Both the position numbers and the translations under genes were made by a program. Below are positions 12,501 to 18,142 of a stretch of DNA of 40,224 nucleotides, piece by piece (the stretch's first letter is position 1; each line of letters begins with the position of its first letter). Origin of the DNA: Bacteroidales bacterium UBA1187 (GTDB lineage Bacteria; Bacteroidota; Bacteroidia; Bacteroidales; Paludibacteraceae); contig DBYL01000010.1 in assembly GCA_002309835.1 (NCBI GenBank), positions 1,215 to 41,438 of the forward strand. Direction: 5' to 3'. The notes below the pieces were generated by a model. The model ran no database searches. It worked only from the letters and a program-made list of their open reading frames with translations, and was not told the origin of the DNA.

Positions 12501-13221
12501 TGACGCACAATGGAGTGCACTGCCGTGCTTGCTTGATGAACCCGCTTCGGTCACCAATGCCCTCGCGGCGTATTATAACGATGCCGGCACGGGCGACCTT
12601 ATCAAGGCGCACGACCGCTTCGCGTTCTTCTCCGAGGATAAGAAATGGGTAGGTGACCTCCATACCCTCTACCCCGGTGAAGGATACCTCTTCCGTCGCA
12701 TGGCCGCCGGCTCCAAGCAGATTAAGTTCTTCAACCAATCCAAGAACAACGCTCCCAAACACGCTTTGTCCGGTGCTTCGTCTGCCTCCTCTTTGTCCGG
12801 TGCTCCGGACGTAAGGCCGGAGTTTAATAACCCGCACGCTTCCACCAACATGACCATAATCGCCGCCGTTAAAGACCTTACCGACCTTACTGACCTTAAG
12901 GTCTTCGTCAACGACGAGCTATGCGCCGTAGCCTCCCCGTACACTGTACACCATACACCGTACACCGAGGACGAAGTCCTCTTCTTCCTGACAGTTCAGA
13001 GCGATAATATCGGCGAACTCCGCTTCGAGATGGACGGCGAGATACTCGTGCCGGAAACGGGTACTATCGACTATTGTGCGGATGCGCATGCCGGTAGTCT
13101 CAAAGCGCCTGTCGTGCTCAAGAAGAGCGACACCGGCGTGTACAAACGCCTCGAGAATGACCATGTCGTCATCATCCGTAACGGCGAACGCTATGACATC
13201 ACCGGCAAGCAAATAGAATAA
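3526..13221 (+). CDS. Giant secreted multidomain protein (LamG, CarboxypepD_reg, Ig-like; putative T9SS-type C-terminal tag)
   Basis: This 3231-residue protein has a Sec signal peptide ending near GSAFA. Approximate layout: a unique beta-rich N-terminal half; two carboxypeptidase-regulatory-like domains (about 862-950 and 957-1025, with turns ADGAFVFDSL and TDGSFELTV); a long unassigned region; a Calx-beta-like stretch (about 1888-1985); an SbsA-type Ig-like domain starting DTRPPVLFGKPLPANG (about 2118); two LamG/concanavalin-like lectin domains (about 2172-2335 and 2385-2532); a BACON-like domain (about 2670-2772); two repeats typed GWNWVSTNL...GDLIK...W-GSL/GDL...Y (about 2899-3070); and a repeat-encoded linker (3083-3147). 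The last 25 residues resemble those of the 225-residue protein at 32891, suggesting secretion or anchoring by a type IX-like system. No enzymatic motif was recognised. A surface adhesin or glycan-binding scaffold is plausible but not shown. Confidence 0.9.
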   Translation: MKHIFSRLTVTLGLLAIFAGSAFATNSFLEETENYSVTPKGNGVVHFKIPIWAYGRVNNYRLGYGTSLWYSGTYNKTKTSGVTHFMYIRSTDTQNTSDPDKNSTAEIRVSKGTVKVTKTSDGGTKQIDAGTDYQFVELPAQKSMDGSYKRVVFLEFDWYVPQDLSTTTFYAGVDGLIYKYDAKDKSELQEMNIWYCFPDRLDGADDLIAPELQSPYLYFMDDSGNPIREGKAAIPYVVYQTPKSYTTSFNSQSVTVSNRAGSIIVATTDSIQRNFKATFTVQPNSDVSTTVERSTNAINIPAYHRIYDFAVKEGKDAQGSYTGAKTLSWTIRNPQAEDLMSTDYFEIQRAQKEDYSDAQTIQLLPMTPDSSTYTYVDETTVPAGTAVTEDSLQRYYNIDYKNYVLKSEEGEPLYLMNLQLVATTKTQPAQPIYYRVRRASASAWEWDHPFARQTTLQQHSYLAPLALTQPDYTLDPDFENNRKVHFNIKIDNAQITDAPIVPADCELIPEFVENKMQLDSITLSVNVKPAFWEAADILIFRTYSPDSQTYLEEGMNTLKLPVGNTTRFAIHVGVSPYTTYEFNGGGDFDIVEGELNDRTAPQLNGGLYTLILDNRWRYSGAWVYEGHAEFTPNPETKVIPAVVTERWNEVKGSVKMMMYESLTEKYRTTAYGRCTWDRGAKLVLTRTSVESGSEIEFIVPQDSIRRNEDGSWTAHFTDIANMACTHYTYTAQIDPSDAELRFQNPNSTAPVAINGPSLYFDEAATITSFTASQGLADGENKRGVQLRWTASAPSVDEFILLRVPQGSSDVPDTLYRGAEVTWFDQTAVPGTHYEYTIVARYECNGQRTDNNATAIGWRTEFGEIRGVVTQTDNTGMAGVTVSLSGNGFTRSMVTGADGAFVFDSLTYDIASGSVFTITPTSQYGTFSYNNTSSGVASIPLDSKSCIASGVNFVNTSCVRLTGRVLFDRSTIPVAGAYFLLNGDSIRRNGLAYLTGTDGSFELTVPKSMPCRLQVAKAGHTFRNDGWLFVTEGDTTFSLVKPLDGVRFYDKTKVRLVGRVAGGSDQQKLPPALGLGKNNLGDDLQLVLMLEGDNTAHVVHNPEDLTQDTLHFAVDSTQTIYELKRIIIRPDSKTGEYAADLFPVKYKVVQATAKGYATLLDIEAGAPTVDLINAPLHILHSDSGKLHATYNAVYDCIYRSPMEVGIVQLQAGMPQEGYGEKTLPVSNLLNLSKSVDAYTVDSTGRVNYLLDYPIFQQGRTYRFRVSVYEDYYYNNDPFSSGTDRVRLNGGKLKVYNGFKSGGNTATATYPLNEAGEANIQVEVDNLSLLATGTDALRTIDLSIEREGGALDYQALRGFVTGNYVENGDLRAVTADIRVLDVLRDPPGSGSSCTLEKGASYKSVNPFAITVKAGVNLAFKIGTAYNQSVGVVTTATYSGVSMSAGKSNSFTVPLVATIKYNSSYTYTYSNTEKISTGSSPSFVGANADVFIGHATEVLYGTVRAVRIIDDTTYQLRKPAIDAGYIKEIASAQTADGAKYHFVIAKETVLGTRVGTDFAYTQGHIANKLLPNLVAQRNALLTNAADSAAAQAIANAQKKAVYWNIATDESKIGLDTTTYKIIKPTNVPDFVEPDKVKAINNVIVKWVSILATNERDKVVARQSGKHVGTFSVSGGTNYDYSESYSADWSIGGNLSYGAPDFGTLFKQLGNGNALIGSNPAGKAIVNLLSDRIIKGEDALILNIDGMAGGAQWKTDVTPVFNIDTDIPWSDHSGSESKSRKISFNIAPDSYGYTTVSVYRAPADSIFAKQIGGWTQYGNIYSNATDYKYGSFIFFQEGGSSHCPYEGEVRTKWYKPGMFVLGNATLPMENPKITLDQYSISNVPADQAAVFRVTLVNDNLNTSGRPATGQYLSLSVEPQTNPDGAIILIDGEPLTSASTLTFFCEPGVPIVKTMQVRRGIVDDYEDLTIKLASTTCASIGMLAKFSVHFMPEASPVNLAAPRDKWVMNTLSPRDSMGYYLPVSIDGFNVNHKTFDHIEFQYKLTTENDDAWVNACSFFASDSLYKLATGNKAMIENGRITPFRFYGERDPKELNYDLRAVSFCRHGSGFVTKASPVVSGIKDTRPPVLFGKPLPANGILTLDGDIKLRFSEPIAGNWLDEDNNFQVLGVTNATGITQTTSLYFDGEEGSYALSQASREMAITDLTLDMLIKPAETNREMTLFAHGDDTYSIAFSLTADNRLKLTTRSDGDNDEFLSKPMQPLSSTDFTRVIMVYNSKEDEVRFYAGTQEITDNARTPWVLQNDAAPLRFGSGLKGENPFHGNMMEVRVWTKALTPAEIANTHLRRLTGFEYGLMDYYPMDESKGETLNDLASGATLSTKGLAWTNPQGISLATSGAPVKLQPTLFSRTEAEDYTLMGWFQSDNEPADTVSLFGTALNDSTTMQIAFGNGSVRFTAGNVNEFASANLTDGAWHHCVLVISKTYNSGALYIDNQLMLMFPTAGIGALAGTSVWLAKGLKGNIDDVCLFEQALPAELIAEYGKQTPSGEEMGLVNLLTFSCVKRNSSGVMEQVFSPDNQRIFRDANGTVVNKVQPLLVEDLVAQADKNSYAPVRDRGLLTNLPFNWTYQESDLLINIKAQPREINKRTMYLTVRDVEDLNGNRLPSPATWTVYANLNSIVWTERSLRITADYGQTEVIRSPMTIVNQTGMTRQYVIDHLPNWLTVSPAQGTLEAEEQKTVTFTVAEGLKPGIHNHVVYLTDDQGLSEPLLVEVEIETHCPYDDPERGKYPFNMSLCAQVKIGNAFDSDPDDKVIALCQNECVGVANIDFDNRTNKSQLFLTVHGNEAMSQKPVHFRLWQASTGKLFELTSDRVVRFAQGAVYGCGDGQPVMLTTSGNEIQNIDLYAGWNWVSTNLDLSTSKGALAACLTAANPWKEGDLIKNPSERQFSTYSEVMDAFVGSLKKLHYAQMYMVYSAEDNAMRISGEKLHADSMKITVLGDAQWSALPCLLDEPASVTNALAAYYNDAGTGDLIKAHDRFAFFSEDKKWVGDLHTLYPGEGYLFRRMAAGSKQIKFFNQSKNNAPKHALSGASSASSLSGAPDVRPEFNNPHASTNMTIIAAVKDLTDLTDLKVFVNDELCAVASPYTVHHTPYTEDEVLFFLTVQSDNIGELRFEMDGEILVPETGTIDYCADAHAGSLKAPVVLKKSDTGVYKRLENDHVVIIRNGERYDITGKQIE
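12772..12811 (+). repeat. Short in-frame repeat in giant protein linker
   Basis: The block TTTGTCCGGTGCT occurs twice with a Ser/Ala-rich TCGTCTGCCTCC spacer between, giving the peptide LSGASSASSLSGAP. It lies in the variable linker between the GWNW-type repeats and the C-terminal region. Confidence 0.6.
12874..12900 (+). repeat. 3 x 9-bp in-frame tandem array
   Basis: Units are GACCTTACC, GACCTTACT and GACCTTAAG, encoding DLT-DLT-DLK in the giant protein (residues 3117-3125). The 9-bp period keeps the reading frame. Confidence 0.8.
12939..12966 (+). repeat. 4 x 7-bp tandem array inside the giant gene
   Basis: Units are GTACACT, GTACACC, ATACACC and GTACACC. Translated, they give YTVHHTPYT (about residues 3139-3147). 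A 7-bp unit changes the frame at every repeat, so the peptide is a by-product of the DNA array rather than a conserved motif. Confidence 0.85.
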
Positions 13222-13239
13222 TCACGAACGAACAGAGCC

Positions 13240-13347
13240 ATGTATTTTGATGAGTTAGCATTATCGGACGAGGTGTTGGATGCCCTGTGGGACATGCATT
13301 TCGATGAGTGTACGCCGGTACAGGCGAAGCCGCTGAGGCTGCGCTGA
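13240..13347 (+). pseudogene. Truncated DEAD-box RNA helicase N-terminus fused to rpoC tail
   Basis: The frame starts MYFDELALSDEVLDALWDMH and continues FDECTPVQAK, which is the classic start of a DEAD-box RNA helicase: an aromatic plus -L-LS-  -  -L-A block, then the Q-motif TPVQ that contacts ATP. At about 13326 the sequence switches into the duplicated rpoC 3' end, read in another frame, and stops at TGA 13345-13347. Only 35 codons are left, and the DEAD, SAT and helicase C domains are absent. The break falls at a short shared stretch (GAAGCC). It is 18 bp downstream of the giant gene and has no promoter of its own. It is either a genuine recombination scar or an assembly join. Confidence 0.8.
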
Positions 13348-13423
13348 ACGGCGATGAGTAAGTCACTCTGACAAGCTTACATAGAACAAAAAGGAGAAGC
13401 GTCACGCTTCTCCTTTTTGTTTG
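13326..13423 (+). repeat. 98-bp direct repeat, copy B (ectopic rpoC tail plus terminator)
   Basis: It is identical to 2803-2900 except for one base at 13401. It begins abruptly inside a helicase start codon region and ends just before the convergent lipoprotein operon. The similarity does not extend left of 13326 (rpoC has GA there, here GC) or right of 13423. Confidence 0.97.
13386..13420. terminator. Duplicated bidirectional terminator
   Basis: This is a copy of the rpoC terminator hairpin with A5/T5 flanks. Here it stands between the plus-strand giant-protein unit and the minus-strand lipoprotein operon (stop at 13447), and could terminate transcription from both sides. Confidence 0.8.
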
Positions 13424-13446
13424 CTGTTTAAATGCCTGCTAGGCAA

Positions 13447-14430
13447 TTACCAGAACTTGATTTTGTCGCCGTCCGGTCTGAAGCAGTAGCAGTATGCCAT
13501 GCGCAACTTCTGTTCGGATGATGCAGCCGGTGCACGATGTGCCGGAGCACTTTCGATTTTTCTGCCGCTGTCCGGATTATAGAACTTCTCGCCATTCGTC
13601 TCCAGGTTCACGCAATAGTATGCGTCGCCTTTCTTCGTTTTGGTCAGATACCATCCGCCCAGCGTCTCCGGCCAACCTACCTCCTGTCCTTTCGTCACAA
13701 AGATCTCCTGGTAGTTATTGTCCTTGTTCAGCTCGCGAGAGACGCGGTGAAGCGTGTTAGCGGAGGAGCATTTTTTCTTGGGCATGTCATCGAAGTAAGA
13801 AGCATTCGGATCGAGTTTGATCATCAGTCCGCATTCCTGAGGCGTCCACGGGGCGATGACTACGAACGTACCGCTACCGAAACCTTCGTCTTTGGACTTG
13901 TTGACGATAGCGCCGAGGTAGTATTCGTTCTTCAAGATTTCCTCTGCAGCACCCGAGTTCTCCGGCCAAGCGCTTTCGGGGATGAAGAGGCACTTGACGG
14001 CTCTCTGCGCAGCTTTGATTCTTTTTGCCGGAGTCTTATCGATCTTCGGGCCCTTCATCTTTATGATGGCAATACCGTCTTCAAGCGTGTCCAAGGTCAG
14101 TTCGCCGATCGTTCCGCCGAGCGAGTCGGTCATCAGCCAGGAGTACTTCTTGTCTTCCTGTTTTACATTCGCGTTCTCCGGGAGCAGCGAGCGGAAGATA
14201 GCTACGGCTTCATCGTAGTTCTTGACCGGAACGGAAATCTCCAGCGGGTCTGCCTGATTGAGGTTGTCGCCGATCATGTAACCGGTGATGTTTCCTTCGT
14301 CGTCGAAGCGCATCAGCCCATCCACCAGATACTCATAGTCGTTCACCTTGACGTTCTGTTCCGCGGGGTTCTGATTGCATGCCGTCAGCGCAAGGGTAGC
14401 GCCGAACAGCCAGAAAAGATACTTTTTCAT
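13447..14430 (-). CDS. Lipoprotein of unknown function, third gene of PBP/C13-peptidase operon
   Basis: The 327-residue protein has a short lipoprotein signal peptide ending LTAC (Cys18). The mature part is mixed alpha/beta and charged. It has a segment running DYEYLVDGLMRFDDEGNITG near the N-terminus, a lysine-rich stretch (PAKRIKAAQRAVK) in the middle, and near the C-terminus GGWYLTKTKKGDAYYCVNL followed by a Pro/Ala-rich AHRAPAASSE linker and a short YCYCF segment. I do not recognise a family and see no catalytic signature. It follows the binding-protein/peptidase fusion by 19 bp, so it is almost certainly co-transcribed and may be a substrate, inhibitor or structural partner of that peptidase. 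Transcription would end at the duplicated terminator near 13400. Confidence 0.85.
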   Translation of the reverse strand: MKKYLFWLFGATLALTACNQNPAEQNVKVNDYEYLVDGLMRFDDEGNITGYMIGDNLNQADPLEISVPVKNYDEAVAIFRSLLPENANVKQEDKKYSWLMTDSLGGTIGELTLDTLEDGIAIIKMKGPKIDKTPAKRIKAAQRAVKCLFIPESAWPENSGAAEEILKNEYYLGAIVNKSKDEGFGSGTFVVIAPWTPQECGLMIKLDPNASYFDDMPKKKCSSANTLHRVSRELNKDNNYQEIFVTKGQEVGWPETLGGWYLTKTKKGDAYYCVNLETNGEKFYNPDSGRKIESAPAHRAPAASSEQKLRMAYCYCFRPDGDKIKFW

Positions 14431-14449
14431 TGCTTTTAATTTTTAAGGA

Positions 14450-16633
14450 TTAATATTGCGGGTTAAAAAATTCTGCCATTGTATTGGTATAGACGCTCCC
14501 GTATGAGGGATAATTGTACATCATGGCGTGGCTGGCCGTGGTGTGCCGCGCGAGGGACGTGTAGAGGTTATAGATAGTGATGTCGGTGTTGTTCTCCACC
14601 TCATCGCGGAAGACACGCGTGAAGGCGTTGGAGAGGTAGATATTGCCCTCAAGCACGTCGGCATGCGATTTCTCTCCGGGAGCACAGGCTGTCAGCATCA
14701 GCAGGCCCGGTATCTCGGGCAGGTTCTCGCCCACCGAACCGCTATAGCAGGTCTCCATGACAAAGAGGAGCTTGCGGAAGTTATCCTGCGCACCGGTGAG
14801 GATAGCGTTGATCTCATCGGCGGTGATATAGGTATTGCCCCAGTTGATTTTTTGGTTATATGCCCCGTGTCCGCTCCAGAAAAGGAGGACGTTGGTGCTC
14901 TTGGAGCCATGTACTACCTGAGGCGTACGCTCGGTAACCGTACCGGAGAGGATATGTCCGAGATCTTCCGGCGTGAGCTGGCTGATGCGGTAGTCGTTGA
15001 CGATGTTGGCATGCAGGTTCTCGCCGTCCGGCGTGACATGTACCACTCCCGGATGAGGATTCTGAGGATTATCCGCGAGGTCGTCCTCGGTGATAAGCAC
15101 GATATGCTCATCGTCATAACCGGCGTTGCGGAGCATGCGGTACATCTCCAATGCGTCCGCCTGATGGCGGTAGTTGGTCCATCCCGTACTGGTAGCCAGA
15201 ACTACGGCATAGCGGTCTTGCAGCGGTTCATAGGGGATTTTCTTCACCTCGTCCCCAAACGAGAATAAGAAGTCGGAACTCCACCCCCACATCTGGTCCA
15301 TGCCGGCTTGTCTGGCATGGTCGCTTCGGGTCATGTATTCCACGAGATGGTATTGTCCGTCGTAGTACCTCCAGTGTCCGTACCAACTGCCGAGTTGGCT
15401 GATATGTGTTTCTCGGTCGAAGACCCAGCAACCGGACGCACCGGACAATGCCGGGATATGCCCGTCGCGGATCGAGCGGAAACCGTACCGCAGGCCGTCC
15501 TCCGTCCAGGAGAACTCGTCGCCGCTGCCGTCGCACGCGTCCATGACTGCTACTATCGCCTCGCGCAGGGTGGGCAGTTTGGCAGTCTCTTGATGGGCAA
15601 GGGCGAGACTGATCAGCGTAAAGCAGTCGTATAACTGCGCATATCCGCTCTGTATCTCTTTGCCTGTCTGCGCCTTGCGCGCGGCAGGAAATCCACTCTC
15701 CGGATCGCCGCATAGAGCGATACCTTCGAACTCATGCGTCAGGTTGTTCTCCAACAATACATTACATCCCAGGTCGGGACAGAAGATATCGGGATACACC
15801 ACGCTATCGCTCATATTCAGTCCGGGCCTAATGCCTTCTTCTGTCAGCACTTCGTCCATCATCCGCATGTCCTCGACGGTCGAAGGAATATAAAAGATGA
15901 TAGAAAGGAACTTATCCCATGCATCTTTGTCACCTATTTGTCGCAGGCTTTCCCGCAGGCTCTCTTTATCCGAGAAGGTGAACTCTTCCACTCCTTCGAA
16001 TCGCAGTTCGGTAGCGAAATAAGGCAAATAGGCGGTGAACGAGGATACGTAGTCATCCGCGTCACCACCGCGCGAGAGGAGGAGAATACGGTTTACGACG
16101 AACTGCTTGCGCAGGATATTGAGCACCGCTTGTGTCTGCGCCAGATCACTCTCACTCATGCAGAAGATATTCGGTGCGTTTTTGTTGCTGCCGGCATAGA
16201 TACGCTGCACATCCGCCGAAGTGACACTGGGCATGAGCACCGGAATGCGGCTGTCCAGACTTGCTGTCGCCACCATCCTTGCGTGCCGGCTATATTTGGG
16301 TCCGACGATGGCTACATATTCCGAACTCTTGACAACACGATAGACTTCATCGCTCAGGTTCGGCGCCTCTTCGTCAATCCACTCGACATCCAGCGCTACG
16401 CGTCGGGGCAGTCCGCTCTGCGCTTTGTTGACAGAAGCTAAAGCACCCACCACGATGGAGCGCTCACTCTCCCACAGCGGTTGCGGCATGATCAACGCCA
16501 CTTTGTAGGTGGTCGTCACCCCTTCATTCATCGGATTCTCCCGCCGGCAACTTGTCAAACCTATCGCCAGCAGCAGAACCATAAGCCATACTATCTGACG
16601 GCTGACGGCTGATATCTGACGGCTAATAAACAT
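14450..16633 (-). CDS. Lipoprotein: periplasmic-binding domain fused to legumain-like C13 cysteine peptidase
   Basis: The protein has 727 residues and is probably anchored in the envelope through Cys29 (GLTSC). Residues about 43-400 look like a type-1 periplasmic-binding protein of the branched-chain amino acid/LivJ kind (YKVALIMPQPLW, later AIVGPKYSRHARMVATAS and IPVLMPSVTSADV). Residues about 470-727 match peptidase family C13 (legumain/GPI8): VVLATSTGWTNYRHQADALE, then the clan CD histidine block LLFWSGHG (His589) and cysteine block LLFVMETCYSGS (Cys629), 40 residues apart as in legumain. Both catalytic residues are present, so activity is plausible; legumains cleave after Asn or Asp. The start overlaps the upstream gene by 11 bp, and a heptamer array encodes the first residues. 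Ligand and targets are unknown. The domain assignments are firm for C13 and good for the binding fold. Confidence 0.9.
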   Translation of the reverse strand: MFISRQISAVSRQIVWLMVLLLAIGLTSCRRENPMNEGVTTTYKVALIMPQPLWESERSIVVGALASVNKAQSGLPRRVALDVEWIDEEAPNLSDEVYRVVKSSEYVAIVGPKYSRHARMVATASLDSRIPVLMPSVTSADVQRIYAGSNKNAPNIFCMSESDLAQTQAVLNILRKQFVVNRILLLSRGGDADDYVSSFTAYLPYFATELRFEGVEEFTFSDKESLRESLRQIGDKDAWDKFLSIIFYIPSTVEDMRMMDEVLTEEGIRPGLNMSDSVVYPDIFCPDLGCNVLLENNLTHEFEGIALCGDPESGFPAARKAQTGKEIQSGYAQLYDCFTLISLALAHQETAKLPTLREAIVAVMDACDGSGDEFSWTEDGLRYGFRSIRDGHIPALSGASGCWVFDRETHISQLGSWYGHWRYYDGQYHLVEYMTRSDHARQAGMDQMWGWSSDFLFSFGDEVKKIPYEPLQDRYAVVLATSTGWTNYRHQADALEMYRMLRNAGYDDEHIVLITEDDLADNPQNPHPGVVHVTPDGENLHANIVNDYRISQLTPEDLGHILSGTVTERTPQVVHGSKSTNVLLFWSGHGAYNQKINWGNTYITADEINAILTGAQDNFRKLLFVMETCYSGSVGENLPEIPGLLMLTACAPGEKSHADVLEGNIYLSNAFTRVFRDEVENNTDITIYNLYTSLARHTTASHAMMYNYPSYGSVYTNTMAEFFNPQY
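16595..16629 (-). repeat. 5 x 7-bp tandem array at the peptidase gene start
   Basis: On the plus strand the units read CTGACGG, CTGACGG, CTGATAT, CTGACGG and CTAATAA. The array lies directly after the start codon of the PBP-C13 gene, encoding ISRQISAVSRQI in the n-region of its signal peptide, and overlaps the last codons of the upstream gene. Confidence 0.85.
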
Positions 16634-17654
16634 GGCTCACCTCCTTTTCCAATGCTGCGGATTGATACTGCGCCTCCAACGCGCGCCATTTATCTTTGCT
16701 TATTGGCCAGTCCGAGAGGAAACCCATCGACAAGTAAAAACGCTCGTTGTAAGCGATTCGCACATGCCCTGTGGCCAGACCAAAGGTCTCATGCTCCGGC
16801 CATGTCTCGTCCTGCCACCAGCGGTTGATATAATCCGTCACAATCGCACCTAAATCATATAGAAGCGAGAAGGGCAGATTGTCCGAATAGGCGGAGCAAT
16901 CCTCACCGACACCCATTGCCACACGGTAGTAGTTATGCGAGCAACTAAATACCCCCAGTCGCGCCATGCCGCAAACCGGCACTATAATACTCTCATTATT
17001 GGCGAGACTTATTATGGTGTCCGAGGTGTATGGGAGGCTAAACGCCTCATCAATCATGCTCAGCCCCTCATATCCGTTCGCCAGCACTACGACCTGATAT
17101 TCTACGCCGTTGTTCTCGCGGTAGCCGTCTTCGATACCGGATGAGATAGCGTCGATGATGCGGTCGCCGTTCAGGCCTTTGATCAGCAGCATCTTCAACT
17201 CGTGTATCATCGCTCCGGCTAACCAACCGCCGCCGTATCGTTTGAGCAGTGCCGTCGACACTCCTTTGCGGTGAGGCGAGTAACAATCTAAGAGAAGGAT
17301 ACGTCCGGCCGTGGAGTCGGTCTCCGCCGCTATCTGCTCAAACTCCGGCCCGCAGAGGATGAGTGCTTTGGTCGGGTCGGCTTTCTTTTTCCATGCCTCA
17401 ATCTGCCGACGGGCTTCACCGATACTGTCCGGCTTGAGCAAATGAAGAGAGATGTCCGGATGAGCTTTGACGCCCTCCATCACACCTTGAAGAATCAACT
17501 CGTTATAACCGTCTCCCGTCATGCTGGATGTGGTCGCAAAAACAACCGTCAAGTCTTTCGTCACAACTTGACCTTGCGGCTCCTTGTTTTCACAGGCCAG
17601 AAAGAAAGCGGCCATGAGAAAAAGCACGACATATTTAATTCCACGCGACGGCAT
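16623..17654 (-). CDS. BMP/PnrA-like substrate-binding lipoprotein
   Basis: The 343-residue lipoprotein has a signal peptide ending FFLAC (Cys21). The mature protein resembles the BMP family of type-1 binding proteins (Med/PnrA, known mainly as nucleoside binders): DLTVVFATTSSMTGDGYNE at the first strand and ligand loop, LILCGPEFEQIAAE, then GGWLAGAMIHELKM, which corresponds to the family's G-x-LAG motif. No permease or ATPase gene is nearby, so a sensory or binding role fits better than uptake. It is the first gene of the three-gene minus-strand operon, has a consensus promoter about 30 nt upstream, and overlaps the peptidase gene by 11 bp. Two different binding-protein folds encoded side by side is unusual. 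The exact ligand cannot be read from the sequence. Confidence 0.85.
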   Translation of the reverse strand: MPSRGIKYVVLFLMAAFFLACENKEPQGQVVTKDLTVVFATTSSMTGDGYNELILQGVMEGVKAHPDISLHLLKPDSIGEARRQIEAWKKKADPTKALILCGPEFEQIAAETDSTAGRILLLDCYSPHRKGVSTALLKRYGGGWLAGAMIHELKMLLIKGLNGDRIIDAISSGIEDGYRENNGVEYQVVVLANGYEGLSMIDEAFSLPYTSDTIISLANNESIIVPVCGMARLGVFSCSHNYYRVAMGVGEDCSAYSDNLPFSLLYDLGAIVTDYINRWWQDETWPEHETFGLATGHVRIAYNERFYLSMGFLSDWPISKDKWRALEAQYQSAALEKEVSHVY

Positions 17655-17682
17655 AGACTAAGCCAATATAATATTGAGACCG

Positions 17683-17714
17683 CAAAATTACTACAAATTT
17701 TCCAAATTTGCAAG
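17683..17714 (-). promoter_or_regulatory. Promoter of the binding-protein/C13-peptidase operon
   Basis: Read on the minus strand, CTTG (17711-17714), a 20-nt spacer and TAATTTTG (17683-17690) form a canonical Bacteroidetes promoter. The -7 box ends 29 nt before the ATG (17652-17654), so the leader is short. Confidence 0.75.
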
Positions 17715-17753
17715 ATTTTCAGCAATAAATTTTAACTTTTCTTTTCGTTTATA

Positions 17754-17921
17754 TCATATAACTTGTTCCCTTTGGTTGTGATGGCAAAACGCGCACATTA
17801 TAGGATCGTATAGATAGGTCGTCTTGTTAAATGTCATCGTAGAGAATGTGATGCTCACTATATCAGGTGGGTGGAACTCCGCCAGATGATGGACCGGCTC
17901 ATGCTCCAAAGCGTGGAGATA
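17754..17921 (-). pseudogene. Possible decayed gene fragment (55-codon open frame with a CxxC)
   Basis: On the minus strand the frame between TAA (17922-17924) and TGA (17754-17756) reads a protein-like sequence including HPPDIVSITFSTMTFNKTTY and then MCAFCHHNQREQ, but has no ATG at its beginning; an internal ATG would leave 27 residues. I do not recognise a family. It could be the tail of a lost gene, in the same way that an rpoC tail sits at 13326, or chance. The same DNA can also fold (GGTGG 17866-17870/CCGCC 17879-17883; CTCCA/TGGAG around 17904-17918), so an RNA is an alternative. Confidence 0.2.
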
Positions 17922-17969
17922 TTATTTCGTAAGTATTCCTACGGAATAGTTTCCGCTATTTTCAAGTTA

Positions 17970-17999
17970 AAAGAACGACCTTCGGGCCGTTCTTTTTTT
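17970..17999 (+). terminator. Intrinsic terminator without an assigned gene
   Basis: The stem AAGAACG-A-CC / GG-C-CGTTCTT closes on a TTCG tetraloop and is followed by T7 (17993-17999). It would end a plus-strand transcript, yet no plus-strand gene is recognised upstream. GGTCGTCTT at 17817-17825 is complementary to its left arm apart from one bulge, so a longer RNA fold or attenuator is possible. It is near-symmetric and may also act on the minus strand. Confidence 0.65.
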
Positions 18000-18079
18000 A
18001 TGTCCAAACCTAATAATCGTAGTGCCTTTGTGGCCCTTTTTATAAACACAAGGCCATTATCGCCATGCCAATTTTATCC

Positions 18080-18111
18080 CTAATCCACTAACCCCCTAAC
18101 CCTCTAATCGT
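18080..18111 (+). repeat. 4 x 8-bp tandem array (CTAAyCCN family)
   Basis: Units are CTAATCCA, CTAACCCC, CTAACCCT and CTAATCGT, intergenic. The same unit family recurs at 23752-23767 (opposite orientation), 36687-36709 and 39926-39956. Confidence 0.9.
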
Positions 18112-18142
18112 TACACATTCCTTATCGATTCGTTAACCGTTA

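Noticed and set aside
2803..13423. Integrated mobile element with att sites
   Set aside because: The 98-bp direct repeats would fit attL/attR, but no integrase, transposase or other mobility gene lies between them, and copy B is fused to a foreign helicase fragment rather than to an rpoC downstream neighbour.
17871..18083. 70-codon plus-strand open frame
   Set aside because: It starts at GTG and reads through a terminator hairpin and its T-run and then into an 8-bp repeat array; no homology recognised.
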